Part shown: one piece after another, positions 16,419-25,875 of the stretch
How the letters are laid out: every line of letters starts with the position of its first letter
Position numbering within the stretch: the stretch's first letter is position 1
Assembly: GCA_019456305.1 (NCBI GenBank)
Contig: VRUD01000041.1
Span: 1-36,370, forward strand
DNA length: 36,370 bases
Source: Cytophagales bacterium
GTDB taxonomy: Bacteria > Bacteroidota > Bacteroidia > Cytophagales > VRUD01
Direction: 5' to 3'
Translations under genes and position numbers: made by a program
The notes under the pieces: model-generated
What the model was told of the DNA's origin: nothing
What the model saw: the letters and a program-made list of their open reading frames with translations, nothing else
Databases searched by the model: none

Positions 16419-17879
16419 TTAGTTTATGATAAATTTCATAGCCACTTTTTCATTACCAATTATTGCCTGAACAGTGTAAATTCCTTTACTAAATTTTGAT
16501 GTGTCTAATTCTTTTATGTAATCACCTGAATATTTATTTGCAATATCAGTAAAAATTTCTTTGCCTTGTATATTGAAGATTTTAATTACAATTTCGTTGG
16601 TATTTATAGATTTTATTTTTAAAGTTAAAATATTTTTTCCGGGATTGGGATAAAATTGCATATTTAATTTATTTTCATTTGATAAGTCACGTGTACCAAC
16701 TACCTCACTTATTTGCAGTTGTTTTTCCATAGTATCACTTTTATTTCCTGCATAAGCAATAAGCGTTACATTATAAGTACCCGTATCTAAATAAGTATGT
16801 GAGGGATTGTCTAAAAAGCTGCTATCTATATCACCAAAATACCATTTATAGCTACAAGCACTATCACTCATATTATTGAAATAAACCTTGTTAATATCTA
16901 TGCTGTCTATCAAAAAATTTGCAGTGGGTTGCGTACCTATTCCAAAACAAAGGTAATTCTTCAAGATAATACCATTATTACCAACAACATAACCAATTTT
17001 ATTAGATGTTACATATATTGAAGATAAGGGAACATTACTTCCTGCATAATCAACATACCAATTAACACCGCCGTCTGTAGTTTTATAAATATTGCCTTCG
17101 GCTTCAACAATATAGCCGATTTGCGAATTTAGAAATATACAATCTGTGACGTAATCACCTGGAACTGAATCATTAACTATTGTCCAAGACGTACCCCCGT
17201 TGATTGTATTATGCAATTGTCTTTGGAAATTGAAAAAATATCCAATTGTATCATTAATAAAATTGAAAGCAGTAATTTCAGATGTAGAAATATTTAGATC
17301 TTGCCATGTGTCTCCTCCATTTGTTGTTTTGTGAATTTCTCCAATGCTACTGCCGTCAAAAGAAATTCCCCCTGCTGCATACGCTATGCTCGCACTGGTA
17401 AATTGAAACATGTCAATGAACCCTGCCACCGGATTATAAACAATCTGCCATGAATTTCCGTAATCTGTAGTTTTATGTATTCCTGATTTTATAATAAAGC
17501 CAATTTGTGCATTCAGAAAATATATATCGTGAATTGTTGACCCCCAACTACCCAATCCACCAAAATCAGTCCAGGTCATACCTGCATCAGTACTTTTATA
17601 TAAACTTATTCTTGAAGTGTAGACTGTATCTTTATCTACTGCGTAAATAGTGCTCAAACCAAATCCATTCAACGAAAAAACATCTACCCAATTATTACCA
17701 CCATCACTAGTTTTGAGCACCGTTCCACCACTACCACCTATATAACCAATACTATCATTAATAAAATGGACATCGGATAAAATATTTGTAGTATTTGAAT
17801 TCTGAGTAACCCACTGGGCATAAACATATTCAATTTTGAATAAAAACCAAAGAAAGATCAGAATAAATATATTTTTCAT
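16419..17879 (-). CDS. Secreted YCF48/BNR-repeat beta-propeller protein with PKD and T9SS domains
   Basis: 486 aa from the ATG at 17879 (the frame extends two codons to a TTG). It has a signal peptide (MKNIFILIFLWFLFKIEYVYA then Q). Residues about 25-310 are six or so YCF48/BNR-type blades, each with a DxxGY..G.....KT.DGG..W pattern (for example SIGYIGGSGGTVLKTSDGG and GNIYKTTDGGVNW). Residues about 315-395 are a PKD domain (YKWYFGD, NPSHTYLDTGTYNVTLIA). The last 80 are a T9SS sorting domain (MQFYPNPGKNILTLKI, KGIYTVQ, MKFIIN). Expected location is the cell surface or medium; its binding target is unknown. The neighbour upstream is another T9SS cargo gene, the M4 protease. Confidence 0.92.
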   Translation of the reverse strand: MKNIFILIFLWFLFKIEYVYAQWVTQNSNTTNILSDVHFINDSIGYIGGSGGTVLKTSDGGNNWVDVFSLNGFGLSTIYAVDKDTVYTSRISLYKSTDAGMTWTDFGGLGSWGSTIHDIYFLNAQIGFIIKSGIHKTTDYGNSWQIVYNPVAGFIDMFQFTSASIAYAAGGISFDGSSIGEIHKTTNGGDTWQDLNISTSEITAFNFINDTIGYFFNFQRQLHNTINGGTSWTIVNDSVPGDYVTDCIFLNSQIGYIVEAEGNIYKTTDGGVNWYVDYAGSNVPLSSIYVTSNKIGYVVGNNGIILKNYLCFGIGTQPTANFLIDSIDINKVYFNNMSDSACSYKWYFGDIDSSFLDNPSHTYLDTGTYNVTLIAYAGNKSDTMEKQLQISEVVGTRDLSNENKLNMQFYPNPGKNILTLKIKSINTNEIVIKIFNIQGKEIFTDIANKYSGDYIKELDTSKFSKGIYTVQAIIGNEKVAMKFIIN

Positions 17880-18026
17880 AATCAAGATTTTTAATTATAG
17901 CCATATTATTTTTTTAAAATATTTCTGTGAAAGATATAATAATATAACCTTTATCACTACATTGTTTGACAGAAAACCCCCATTCAGTTGCAGGTGGTTT
18001 CGTACTATTTTTATCCAAATCCTCTT

Positions 18027-21000
18027 TTATTTAAGGACTGCTATTTTCTTATTAGCAACTATCTCATTATCTACTATCATCCTGATGAAGTAAATGCCAT
18101 TATCAAGATATGAAGCATTAATTATTACATCACTTTTACTTTTATTGAGCGTTATAGATCTTACCTGCGACCCAACTATATCATAAACAATAATTTCAGC
18201 GCTATGCGCTGTACCCGGCACATAATATTTAATTATTGTTTCATCATTAAAAGGATTTGGGATAATATTGATCAGTTTTGCTGATCCATTTTCTTTTGTT
18301 AGCTCATTCGTCAACTCATTAGTAGTGGTAGCAATTCTGGCATTATTAAGAAGTGAATCCGGATCGGGAACAAAAAGCACAGCATCTTCATCAAAAACTA
18401 TTTTCAATAAAGCTTGTGCATTTGCTGAAATACAAGTAGTACCATTTGATACATCCCGTACATCCAGTTCCTGCTGTCCGTTAATTTGATAAATAGTTTT
18501 ATTATTAATCCCTAAGTTTAAAAGTACATTGTGATATTGCACAAATTTTTGGTTTTCAATATTATTCAGAGGTATTGAATTAATTGCCTGTGCTGCCTTA
18601 GAAAATTCTCCTGATTGAATATAAGAAGAAATAAGAATTTTTTCATGAGCTAATGTTGAATTATTCTCCAAATAATCAATTACCTTATCTCTTTGATTAG
18701 TTTTTATATAAAAGATTATAAGCTTATTCTCTAATAGCTGTTTATCATCTGGATTGGATTCTATTTTTATTCTCTGCAAAAATGCTCTTTCAAGAGCTTT
18801 AACAGCCTGTAATGGTATTTGATCGGGAATATAACAAAAAGGACCAGTTGTACAACAAGATTGAGAACTTTTACAAACTCCGCAATTAATTTTTGTTACA
18901 TTACTGGTGATCTTATTAGAAAGTGGTTCAACATCAGGGTATTGAGTACAATTATTATGATGGCTATAAACAAATGGAACCTTGCTAGAAATGTGCCAAT
19001 TACCACTATTAAATTCATTTCCAGCAGGATCTTTGCTTGGAGACGGGGAACATGAACCCTGATCTTTAATATCTGCAACACCTCCGAAAAAAAATACATT
19101 CATAGCAGAAGCATGATTACCTGTAAATATATTACATTTAATATCCAGATTAGAATTATCTCCTCTTGCATCAATATCGCGCCAGCAATTAGTGAATGAA
19201 TTTGTTAAATGTATTTCGCCACCGACAACTCCAGAGTTGATACAAAATATTCCATAAGTTACTGTGTTAAAAGTATTTTCTTCAATAACAAAACCGGATG
19301 TTCCAATTAAGAATATACCATAAAAATTTGTGCTGCGGAATACATTTGGATCAAGTGCTATACCTGTAAATGTATTATTTACAATCTCATCAAAACTACC
19401 TCCAACAATGCGAATTGAGCTTTGAACATCATTAAAAGTGTTGTCTCTTATTGTAAGCTTAAAATCCAATGCAGAAATTGTATTAATTGACCATATTCCA
19501 CGTACCAGATCATCAAAAGTATTGTTAAGAGCTGTAAATCTTGAATTTGCTGCATCAATGGCAATCGGTTTCTGACTAATAAGAATAGAAGGATCATTAT
19601 TACGGAAAATATTATTTTGAAACAAAGGTTTTACCGATCCCAAAGCTATAAAATTCATTTTTACAAATGTCACCGGGCCGATAGTTCCGTCTCTCAAAGG
19701 TGGTGTAACTTCAAAAATACAACCTGTGAAAGAGCTTGTATTTGTTCCAAATACAGGTTTTAAGTCAACACTAATTTTATTATTAAAAAAATTACTGCTA
19801 TTAGCTGTGATCTTCCCATTTCCAAAGGCACCAAATTGGGAATGCTCTATCGCAGCAGAGTTACTCATATTTAAAAATCCATTATGCACAACGCCTTTAA
19901 GAAGTCTAGCCTCAACTTCTACGCCTGCCCACATGGTTAAACAAGGAGCATCAAGACCTGTAAGAATACCATCCAAATTAAGTACTCCACTCAATTTTAC
20001 ATCTACCTTTCCATTAGGCCCAAATTGAATTCTGACACCGGCCTGAATATTTAATACACTACCACCAGGTATAGTTAAAGTATTAGCAATGACGAAATCC
20101 GTTGTCCACGTTTCAGTCCCGGCAACTGTATAGTTGATATAATCGTATAGCTGAACATATTCAGCGCCATATACCCCCACAGCATTCCATGCTTCAATCG
20201 TCTGATTCACTTCATTAGAACATTCTCCAAATAAGTCAATAGCCGACTCTATGGAAAATTGACGGGCTTCTGCATAATCTGATAAGGTGTTTAAATATAC
20301 TGTTAAATTTCTAAAAGCAATAGCCGCTGCCTTGTCAATACCTATCCCTGTAACTGAATAACTATCTCCGTTATCATTTGTTCCTGAACCACCCTCAGAA
20401 AGTAAATAATACCAAAAATTTTGGACTCCACTGTTGGTATGTACACCACAATAATCATTGCCCCCACCACCCCCAGTAGGGGTGCATCCTATTACATTGA
20501 CCCAATGAGTTCCTAAATATGTATCAGGATCATTAAATTCATTAGGATTAGCCATATTTCGGATGCCGAGTCCACTTACAATAATTTCTTCTCCTAGGCG
20601 CCAGTTAATTGTTCCTTTTCCAAATTTTTCAATAGTGTTTCCGAAAATATCACTAAAGGACTCACTTAGTCCCCCTGGCTCTTTTTGATAAATTAGATTA
20701 GCTGTGTTTGTGTTTACAGCATGTGTAATTTCATGTCCACATACATCAAGTGAGGTTAATGGAGTTGCAAATGATCCATCTCCATCCCCGTAGGTCATTT
20801 TAAACCCATCCCAAAAAGCATTAACATAATTTACACCATAATGAACATAACTTAATATTTTAGCACCTAAATTATCGTAGCTATCCCGGCCAAATGTATT
20901 GAAGTAATAGTCATAGGTCATTTCAGCACCCCAATGTGCATCGGTGGCAACTTCATCTTGCTGGGCATTAACATTGTCCCAAAAATTATCGGCATCACAA

Positions 21001-21881
21001 AAATCAACTGCACTGGCGTAATTGGTACCCTGGTTCATATCATACGTTTCTATGCCATTTCCTCTCCCCGTTTCTCTTAGACGATATAGACATGAGCCGC
21101 TCCCAGTAAAATCTGTAGTAATATCCTGCGTCCCGCTATACTTCGTAACAGCAGTACCAATAACATCTGCATCTAAAATGCGTGTAATATCATTAATAAT
21201 ATTACCTGTTGCCGCATCAATATATACGTTTGACCGATAAACAATTTGTTGTGCATAAATATCATATTTATAAGCAAGCTTAAAGTTTGCTGGTGTATCA
21301 TAGTCACCATTAAGAGGGGCAATTACTAATTCAGGAGTAGGAAAATATGTAGCGTTTGGATCATCTGTTATTTGCTTTAGCAACTGTTCCTCCAATGAAT
21401 CTTCCCACATATACGAAGCAGCGCCAAATGTAGTGCTAACATAATTAATAACGTTAGCAAATGCAGCGGATTCACTTATTGTAGGATTTACGCTAATTGC
21501 TAATCCATTGAAAATTTTACCATTGGCCTTAACAGCGAATCCGTCTTTTGCATGAACGACATATTCATATCCTTCTACTTTTATATTTTTATAAGTTTGA
21601 AAATAACGATAATGACTATATTCAAGTTGATCAGTATCAATTCTGTAAAGTACCATTTGATCATCAGTGCTCAACCCAAAAGCATCCTTATGTGCTGCAA
21701 ATATTATTGAGGGATCTATATTGCTACCATCCTTAAATTTAACCCGGCCTTCCATACTTCCCGGCTTTGCAATCGCTGTCATGTCGGGATTTTGAAAATT
21801 GTACTGTGCTGATACGTTTTCTACATTTATAATGTAGAAGATTAAACCAGCTAATAACGAAAGTATTACTGTCTTTTTCAT
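18027..21881 (-). CDS. Secreted thermolysin-like M4 metalloprotease with beta-helix tail and T9SS domain
   Basis: 1284 aa. It has a signal peptide (MKKTVILSLLAGLIFYIINVENVSA), then an FTP/PepSY-type propeptide to about residue 235. The catalytic M4 domain has HEITH (383-387) with zinc ligand Glu407 in GGLSESFSD and the transition-state His in YCGVHTNSGVQNFWYYLL. Residues about 590-960 look like a right-handed beta-helix, rich in short N/F/I repeats of the NNTF/DNTFND kind. A Cys cluster (INCGVCKSSQSCCTTG) and a helical region precede the T9SS sorting domain (NIIPNPFNDETIIKYYV, NGIYFIRM, KKIAVLK). The protein is much longer than ordinary M4 enzymes (about 550-700 aa before processing) because of the helix tail, which may bind a polymer substrate. 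Active-site residues are intact. A good Bacteroidota promoter lies 46 bp upstream. Confidence 0.94.
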   Translation of the reverse strand: MKKTVILSLLAGLIFYIINVENVSAQYNFQNPDMTAIAKPGSMEGRVKFKDGSNIDPSIIFAAHKDAFGLSTDDQMVLYRIDTDQLEYSHYRYFQTYKNIKVEGYEYVVHAKDGFAVKANGKIFNGLAISVNPTISESAAFANVINYVSTTFGAASYMWEDSLEEQLLKQITDDPNATYFPTPELVIAPLNGDYDTPANFKLAYKYDIYAQQIVYRSNVYIDAATGNIINDITRILDADVIGTAVTKYSGTQDITTDFTGSGSCLYRLRETGRGNGIETYDMNQGTNYASAVDFCDADNFWDNVNAQQDEVATDAHWGAEMTYDYYFNTFGRDSYDNLGAKILSYVHYGVNYVNAFWDGFKMTYGDGDGSFATPLTSLDVCGHEITHAVNTNTANLIYQKEPGGLSESFSDIFGNTIEKFGKGTINWRLGEEIIVSGLGIRNMANPNEFNDPDTYLGTHWVNVIGCTPTGGGGGNDYCGVHTNSGVQNFWYYLLSEGGSGTNDNGDSYSVTGIGIDKAAAIAFRNLTVYLNTLSDYAEARQFSIESAIDLFGECSNEVNQTIEAWNAVGVYGAEYVQLYDYINYTVAGTETWTTDFVIANTLTIPGGSVLNIQAGVRIQFGPNGKVDVKLSGVLNLDGILTGLDAPCLTMWAGVEVEARLLKGVVHNGFLNMSNSAAIEHSQFGAFGNGKITANSSNFFNNKISVDLKPVFGTNTSSFTGCIFEVTPPLRDGTIGPVTFVKMNFIALGSVKPLFQNNIFRNNDPSILISQKPIAIDAANSRFTALNNTFDDLVRGIWSINTISALDFKLTIRDNTFNDVQSSIRIVGGSFDEIVNNTFTGIALDPNVFRSTNFYGIFLIGTSGFVIEENTFNTVTYGIFCINSGVVGGEIHLTNSFTNCWRDIDARGDNSNLDIKCNIFTGNHASAMNVFFFGGVADIKDQGSCSPSPSKDPAGNEFNSGNWHISSKVPFVYSHHNNCTQYPDVEPLSNKITSNVTKINCGVCKSSQSCCTTGPFCYIPDQIPLQAVKALERAFLQRIKIESNPDDKQLLENKLIIFYIKTNQRDKVIDYLENNSTLAHEKILISSYIQSGEFSKAAQAINSIPLNNIENQKFVQYHNVLLNLGINNKTIYQINGQQELDVRDVSNGTTCISANAQALLKIVFDEDAVLFVPDPDSLLNNARIATTTNELTNELTKENGSAKLINIIPNPFNDETIIKYYVPGTAHSAEIIVYDIVGSQVRSITLNKSKSDVIINASYLDNGIYFIRMIVDNEIVANKKIAVLK

Positions 21882-21926
21882 AATTTTATTTGTTTTAATT
21901 TAAATGAAAAGTATTTAAACTGGGTG

Positions 21927-21957
21927 CAAAGGTATATTATTAAAATTTTTAAAACAA
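21927..21957 (-). promoter_or_regulatory. Bacteroidota-type promoter of the M4 protease gene
   Basis: On the minus strand, TTG (21957-21955) is followed after 20 nt by TACCTTTG (21934-21927), matching TTG-N19/20-TAnnTTTG. It ends 46 nt before the ATG at 21881. Confidence 0.6.
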
Positions 21958-22241
21958 GAAAATTTAATATTTTTGTCCCTAAAATCCACTACTTAAAAGC
22001 AAATTTAAATAAAAAAATCCCTTGAAAAATTCTCTTTATTCTTCCATAATAATTCTCACAATCCCACTAATTACTTACACCTTCAGTAAAGCCCAGACTA
22101 AAACGATGGATCAGGCATAAAGATTAGATACTATTTTTTATTCTAATACCTGATATTCACCATCATAAAGCCTAAATTGTTATTACTCTATCAAGCCTCT
22201 TTTTTAAAAACTCTTTTTCATCCTTTATACAACGAAAATGA

Positions 22242-22249
22242 TATATTTG
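22242..22249 (+). promoter_or_regulatory. Candidate -7 element of the HicB-like gene
   Basis: TATATTTG matches TAnnTTTG and lies 39 bases before the ATG at 22289. No TTG is seen at the expected -33 spacing, so it is only a half-match. Confidence 0.35.
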
Positions 22250-22288
22250 CGTAATATTTGATGTATTTTCAAATTACCGGTATATAAA

Positions 22289-22639
22289 ATGAACAATATA
22301 GAAAACACTGTTTACACATTAGATTATGCACCTGAAAAAATAGTTACAGGTGCTAATGTATATTATCTCCGCTATCCTTTAAGATGTTTATTTGAAAAAG
22401 AAGACAATTATTTCATAATAAAATCTGAACTTATAGACATCATCGGAACTGGTGAAACAGAAGATGAAGCTGAACAAAACTTTGCCGAAGAATTTGACTT
22501 TATTTATCATAGATATAATGAGCTGCCTGATAATAAACTATCAGAAAGGATAAAAGTCATCAAAACATTTCTTAACTATATTGTAGAAAACGATTATTTA
22601 AAAATACTCAAAGGAAAAAATATTTTAGAAAGAAAATGA
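22289..22639 (+). CDS. HicB-like small protein, orphan
   Basis: 116 aa, acidic. The centre (YFIIKSELIDIIGTGETEDEAEQNFAEEF) follows the HicB-type pattern of a beta-strand pair and then a G.T..EA..N helix, as in partial RNase-H-fold antitoxins. No HicA-like toxin is adjacent: the next gene runs in the opposite direction and its stop abuts this one at 22640. The C-terminal 40 residues are helical and lysine-rich, without a recognised DNA-binding motif. It could be an antitoxin that has lost its partner, or a standalone regulator. The family assignment is by pattern only. Confidence 0.5.
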   Translation: MNNIENTVYTLDYAPEKIVTGANVYYLRYPLRCLFEKEDNYFIIKSELIDIIGTGETEDEAEQNFAEEFDFIYHRYNELPDNKLSERIKVIKTFLNYIVENDYLKILKGKNILERK

Positions 22640-25600
22640 CTAATCCAGCACCGCCAACTCAATAAAAAACGAAGTCCCTTTACCGGTTTTAGTCTCAAAC
22701 CAGATCTTGCCGCCTGCCAGTTCCATTCCCCTCTTTGCTACTGCCAAACCAATGCCTGAACCTTTGGATTTTGTGCTGAAAGAAGGAATAAATATTTTGT
22801 CTTTTATTTCATCCGGAATGCCAATGCCGTTATCTTTTATTTCAACAACAACATGCTGATTGGTGGTAAACAAGCGAACAACTATTTCAGATTTGCGGGT
22901 GTTGGGAACAGATTCAATTGCATTTAGCAAAAGATTTGTAAATATCCTGCTCATTACCTGTTCATCTGCCATTACGTAGACTGGATATTGGATGTTTGAT
23001 GTTTGATGTTTGATATTGGATGTTGGTGTGGAATTGTTAAATAAGTCAATAGTTCTTTTTAATACTTTGTCAATTGCTATTTTCTCATTTTTAGGTACCG
23101 GCATATTGGCAAACAATGAAAAAGAATTGGTAATATCATTTAACGTTTCAATTTGAGTTATTAGGGTTTTAACTGTTTTCTCAGTTACTTCCTTTACATC
23201 AGATCTTTTCTCCCGGATGGCATATTGCAAATGCTGGAGTGTCAGCTTCATGGGGGTCAAGGGGTTTTTAATTTCGTGTGCTACTTGTTTTGCCATTTCA
23301 CGCCAGGCGCTTTGTTTTTCGCTCTGCGCCAGCGCTTTTTTGCTTTCTTCTAATTTTACCAGCATTTGATTATATTCGCTTACCAAAAATCCGATCTCAT
23401 CATCTGATGTCCATTCCAGCGGTTCATTCTCAGCGAGTGTTGTTCTTTTTATCTTTTGTGTGATCAATGTTAACGGGTATATCAATTTCTGTGACGCAAA
23501 GTATGAAAACAATAAAAATAAGATAAAAACGCTTGTAAAGATATTCATGATCATTGTTAGTACCTCAATAAGCTGGTTATCAAGTTCGGATTTAGAATCA
23601 AAAAACGGGATACTGATAATACCCAGCATATCGCCTGTATTAAACGATTTTATCCCTGCATAAACTGCGTTATATTTTAGATTTCCAACCGATTCAGATA
23701 GCAGAATTTGTTTGTTGTTTTGTTCAATAATTGCAGTAAGCGCTTCAGGATTAATGAGCTTTGACAGCAAGCCTTCTTCAAATATTAACGGTTGGCTGGA
23801 AATGATAAGTCTGCCATCTGTACCAAATAGATTGATATCTGATTCTGAATATTTGGCAACCAGTAAGAGTTGGTTTGTCAGCGATCCCTTATCAAGCTTA
23901 CCCTTTTTATACTTTTCAAGTGAAGCTGTAATGTTGATACTTGCTCTTTCTGCATTTTTCAGGTATCGCTTTCGAATATCCTTTTTGTATGAAGAATTTA
24001 TTAAGCTCAGTGTGGTAATACTGACAATGATCAGGGGCAGGAAGAATGCGACATTTAAAAATATCTGAATTTTAGTACTGTAATTTGTCCTTGTATCTTT
24101 CTTCCTATACCGCTCAATACCAGCATATATAATGACAAATAATAGAATAAAAAAAGCCAATAATAAAAATAAGAATGAAAAGTTTGAAAAGATATTTTGA
24201 AAGGAGTATGTGGATGAAGTGATGATAATATGTTTATCTATTTGCTGAAGGGGACGGACCCCTGCAGAATCGGGATCAACATGTCCGCCTGCCCCGTCAG
24301 AAAGAACGACTGTACCGGGGTCCCCCGGGTTTTTTACATGAAAATGACCAAATTGCATTGAGCGGGTATGCTCGTCACCTACCAGCAAATGATGAAAACC
24401 TTTGAGTTTAATACCCTGACCGTATATGTCATTAAAGTTGAATAATGATTCAATAATATCTTTCTCATAATTATAATCTCCGAAACTGTAAATCAAATTA
24501 TTTCCTGCAAAAACAGCGAAACTGTATTGTTTACTGAAATGTAATTGTACGAATCGTTTATCGAGCAGCAATTCCGGGATAACGCTGTTAGGGATGATCT
24601 TTTTTAATTTCAGATCAATAACTATCTTACCAATAAGACAAGTTTCTACATTTGGTTTGGGAGCTACCCCATGGAGTTTATCACGACTAAGTCGGGAGGA
24701 CTCCGGACTCCTTCGGTGATGAACGAAGGATTCGGGACAGGCTTTTTCAATTTCAATAAATTTTATATAGCGGTTTTGTAATGAACCGGTAAGATGGTAG
24801 CCTGTGTGCTTGGGTTGTTTCCCATGTTCTGATATATCTTTGATAAAATACAGATCAGGGTATTGAGTGCTGTATTCTTTTTTCTTATAGCGATCAAGCA
24901 GTTTTTGGTAATAACAAGTTGAATCCTCTTGTATTTCATAGTCCGAGATAAATTCAGGGTGAGAACCTGCCTCTCTGCTTAGCTCCAAAAGATATTTATT
25001 ATCTAAAGGGGCTTGTTTTGATGCAGGCACTGATTCTGCTGCTGGCAAAATTGGTGAGGATGAAAATAAATCACCCTGTGCATTTAGGATATATATTTTA
25101 GTATCATACTTATCAAAATAATTATTCAAATAGACACGTTTTATTTTTTGCTCAATTATATCTTTAGAAGAAAAAGGGCTAAGAAGCCTGTTTTGGATAA
25201 AAATGTCTTTTTTTATCTGCTTTGCTGCTTCTTCCAGCAGATATTCACCCAAAACGTCATTCTCATATAATAGCTGCGTAACAAACCTTCGCTTATCAAT
25301 TACATTTTTTTTCTCATTGAAATTATACAATGAATAGGAACCGGTAATAGCACAAACAATTGCTGATAGAAACAAGTACAGGTAAGTTGAATAATTTATT
25401 CTGGTTAAGGATCGGGGAATATTGAAGCCAACTAATAGAGCAAAATAACCACTATTTAAAACGATCACCAACCAGTCAAAGCCCTCTATAAATTGTGATA
25501 AAAACAGTCCATATAAAACAGTTGTCAGTATAAAAATAAAGGCAGCAAAAAACTGATGATTGCGGTAGATGTGAATAAAAAAGGTGGTAAGCATGTGATT

Positions 25601-25816
25601 TAACAAGAAATATAGCCCGGAGATCAAGACAAAAATGAGAAGACAAATAATTTTGTATGATGCAAAATTAATATCTGAAGTGATGTCAATTGTCCATTGA
25701 GAATGAAAATATATTGATCTTAAAATCAGAAATACTCCTAAGAGGGTTGTATGACTTAGAATTATTATGACTATTGCAAAAATCCCTTTTATGATATATT
25801 TATCTAAGTAACGCAT
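22640..25816 (-). CDS. NtrY-like sensor histidine kinase, C-terminal part of a split gene
   Basis: 1058 aa. It has several N-terminal membrane helices (to about residue 175), a large sensor region, two more helices near 555-605, a second sensor region and a last helix near 750. HAMP follows (LIYPLTLITQKIKRTT, DDEIGFLVSEYNQM), then HisKA REMAKQVAHEIKNPLTPMKL with phospho-acceptor His847, then HATPase with FTNLLLNAIESV, DNGIGIP and GSGIGLAVAKR. The HisKA sequence is of NtrY type. Three in-frame repeat insertions lie at about residues 357-387, 495-523 and 931-945; the kinase motifs survive them. It begins 53 bp after a 288-aa ORF that appears to be its own missing N-terminus (see 25870-26736). 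No response regulator is adjacent. Autophosphorylation is likely retained, but signal sensing may be damaged. Confidence 0.88.
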   Translation of the reverse strand: MRYLDKYIIKGIFAIVIIILSHTTLLGVFLILRSIYFHSQWTIDITSDINFASYKIICLLIFVLISGLYFLLNHMLTTFFIHIYRNHQFFAAFIFILTTVLYGLFLSQFIEGFDWLVIVLNSGYFALLVGFNIPRSLTRINYSTYLYLFLSAIVCAITGSYSLYNFNEKKNVIDKRRFVTQLLYENDVLGEYLLEEAAKQIKKDIFIQNRLLSPFSSKDIIEQKIKRVYLNNYFDKYDTKIYILNAQGDLFSSSPILPAAESVPASKQAPLDNKYLLELSREAGSHPEFISDYEIQEDSTCYYQKLLDRYKKKEYSTQYPDLYFIKDISEHGKQPKHTGYHLTGSLQNRYIKFIEIEKACPESFVHHRRSPESSRLSRDKLHGVAPKPNVETCLIGKIVIDLKLKKIIPNSVIPELLLDKRFVQLHFSKQYSFAVFAGNNLIYSFGDYNYEKDIIESLFNFNDIYGQGIKLKGFHHLLVGDEHTRSMQFGHFHVKNPGDPGTVVLSDGAGGHVDPDSAGVRPLQQIDKHIIITSSTYSFQNIFSNFSFLFLLLAFFILLFVIIYAGIERYRKKDTRTNYSTKIQIFLNVAFFLPLIIVSITTLSLINSSYKKDIRKRYLKNAERASINITASLEKYKKGKLDKGSLTNQLLLVAKYSESDINLFGTDGRLIISSQPLIFEEGLLSKLINPEALTAIIEQNNKQILLSESVGNLKYNAVYAGIKSFNTGDMLGIISIPFFDSKSELDNQLIEVLTMIMNIFTSVFILFLLFSYFASQKLIYPLTLITQKIKRTTLAENEPLEWTSDDEIGFLVSEYNQMLVKLEESKKALAQSEKQSAWREMAKQVAHEIKNPLTPMKLTLQHLQYAIREKRSDVKEVTEKTVKTLITQIETLNDITNSFSLFANMPVPKNEKIAIDKVLKRTIDLFNNSTPTSNIKHQTSNIQYPVYVMADEQVMSRIFTNLLLNAIESVPNTRKSEIVVRLFTTNQHVVVEIKDNGIGIPDEIKDKIFIPSFSTKSKGSGIGLAVAKRGMELAGGKIWFETKTGKGTSFFIELAVLD
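22984..23025. repeat. Six in-phase heptamers inside the kinase gene
   Basis: Six 7-nt words run without a break: gatattg, gatgttt, gatgttt, gatgttt, gatattg, gatgttg. The total is 42 nt, so the frame is kept and 14 codons are added, read on the minus strand as a SNIKHQ-like peptide, between the HisKA and HATPase domains. The strict 7-nt period cannot come from codon structure. Confidence 0.9.
24248..24335. repeat. GC-rich insertion 1 in kinase sensor region
   Basis: GGACCCC (24256-24262) faces GGGGTCC (24317-24323). The stretch is far richer in GC than its surroundings and codes for a Gly/Asp/Pro-rich peptide (GDPGTVVLSDGAGG) with no membrane or sensor-domain character. Boundaries are approximate. 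Confidence 0.6.
24660..24748. repeat. GC-rich insertion 2 in kinase sensor region
   Basis: Two small hairpins are seen: CGAC/GTCG (24684-24694, loop taa) and CCTTCG/CGAAGG (24710-24729). It is read as a basic, low-complexity peptide (SPESSRLSRDKLHGVAP) within an otherwise Lys/Ile/Asn-rich sensor domain. Boundaries are approximate. Confidence 0.6.
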
Positions 25817-25826
25817 TTGTTAAAAA

Positions 25827-25875
25827 AGTTGACAATTTACAGTCCCGACAAAGTCGGGATTGTAAACTGTCAACT
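25827..25875. repeat. 49-bp hairpin that interrupts the kinase gene
   Basis: Arms of 23 bp (25827-25849 and 25853-25875) with two mismatches, both G-U-compatible, and a 3-base loop. The stop codon of the N-terminal kinase ORF (25870-25872) lies in its arm, and the next kinase ORF starts 11 bp beyond it. Its words (cagttgacagt) resemble the arrays at 16279 and 32673. Confidence 0.88.

Larger units (their letters stand above)
21882..22288. other. 407-bp divergent spacer with two candidate promoters
   Basis: Very AT-rich and non-coding between the divergent M4 protease and HicB-like genes. It holds a well-spaced promoter for the protease (21927-21957, minus) and a -7 box for the HicB-like gene (22242-22249, plus). 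I see no inverted word array here, unlike most other spacers in the window. Confidence 0.55.
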
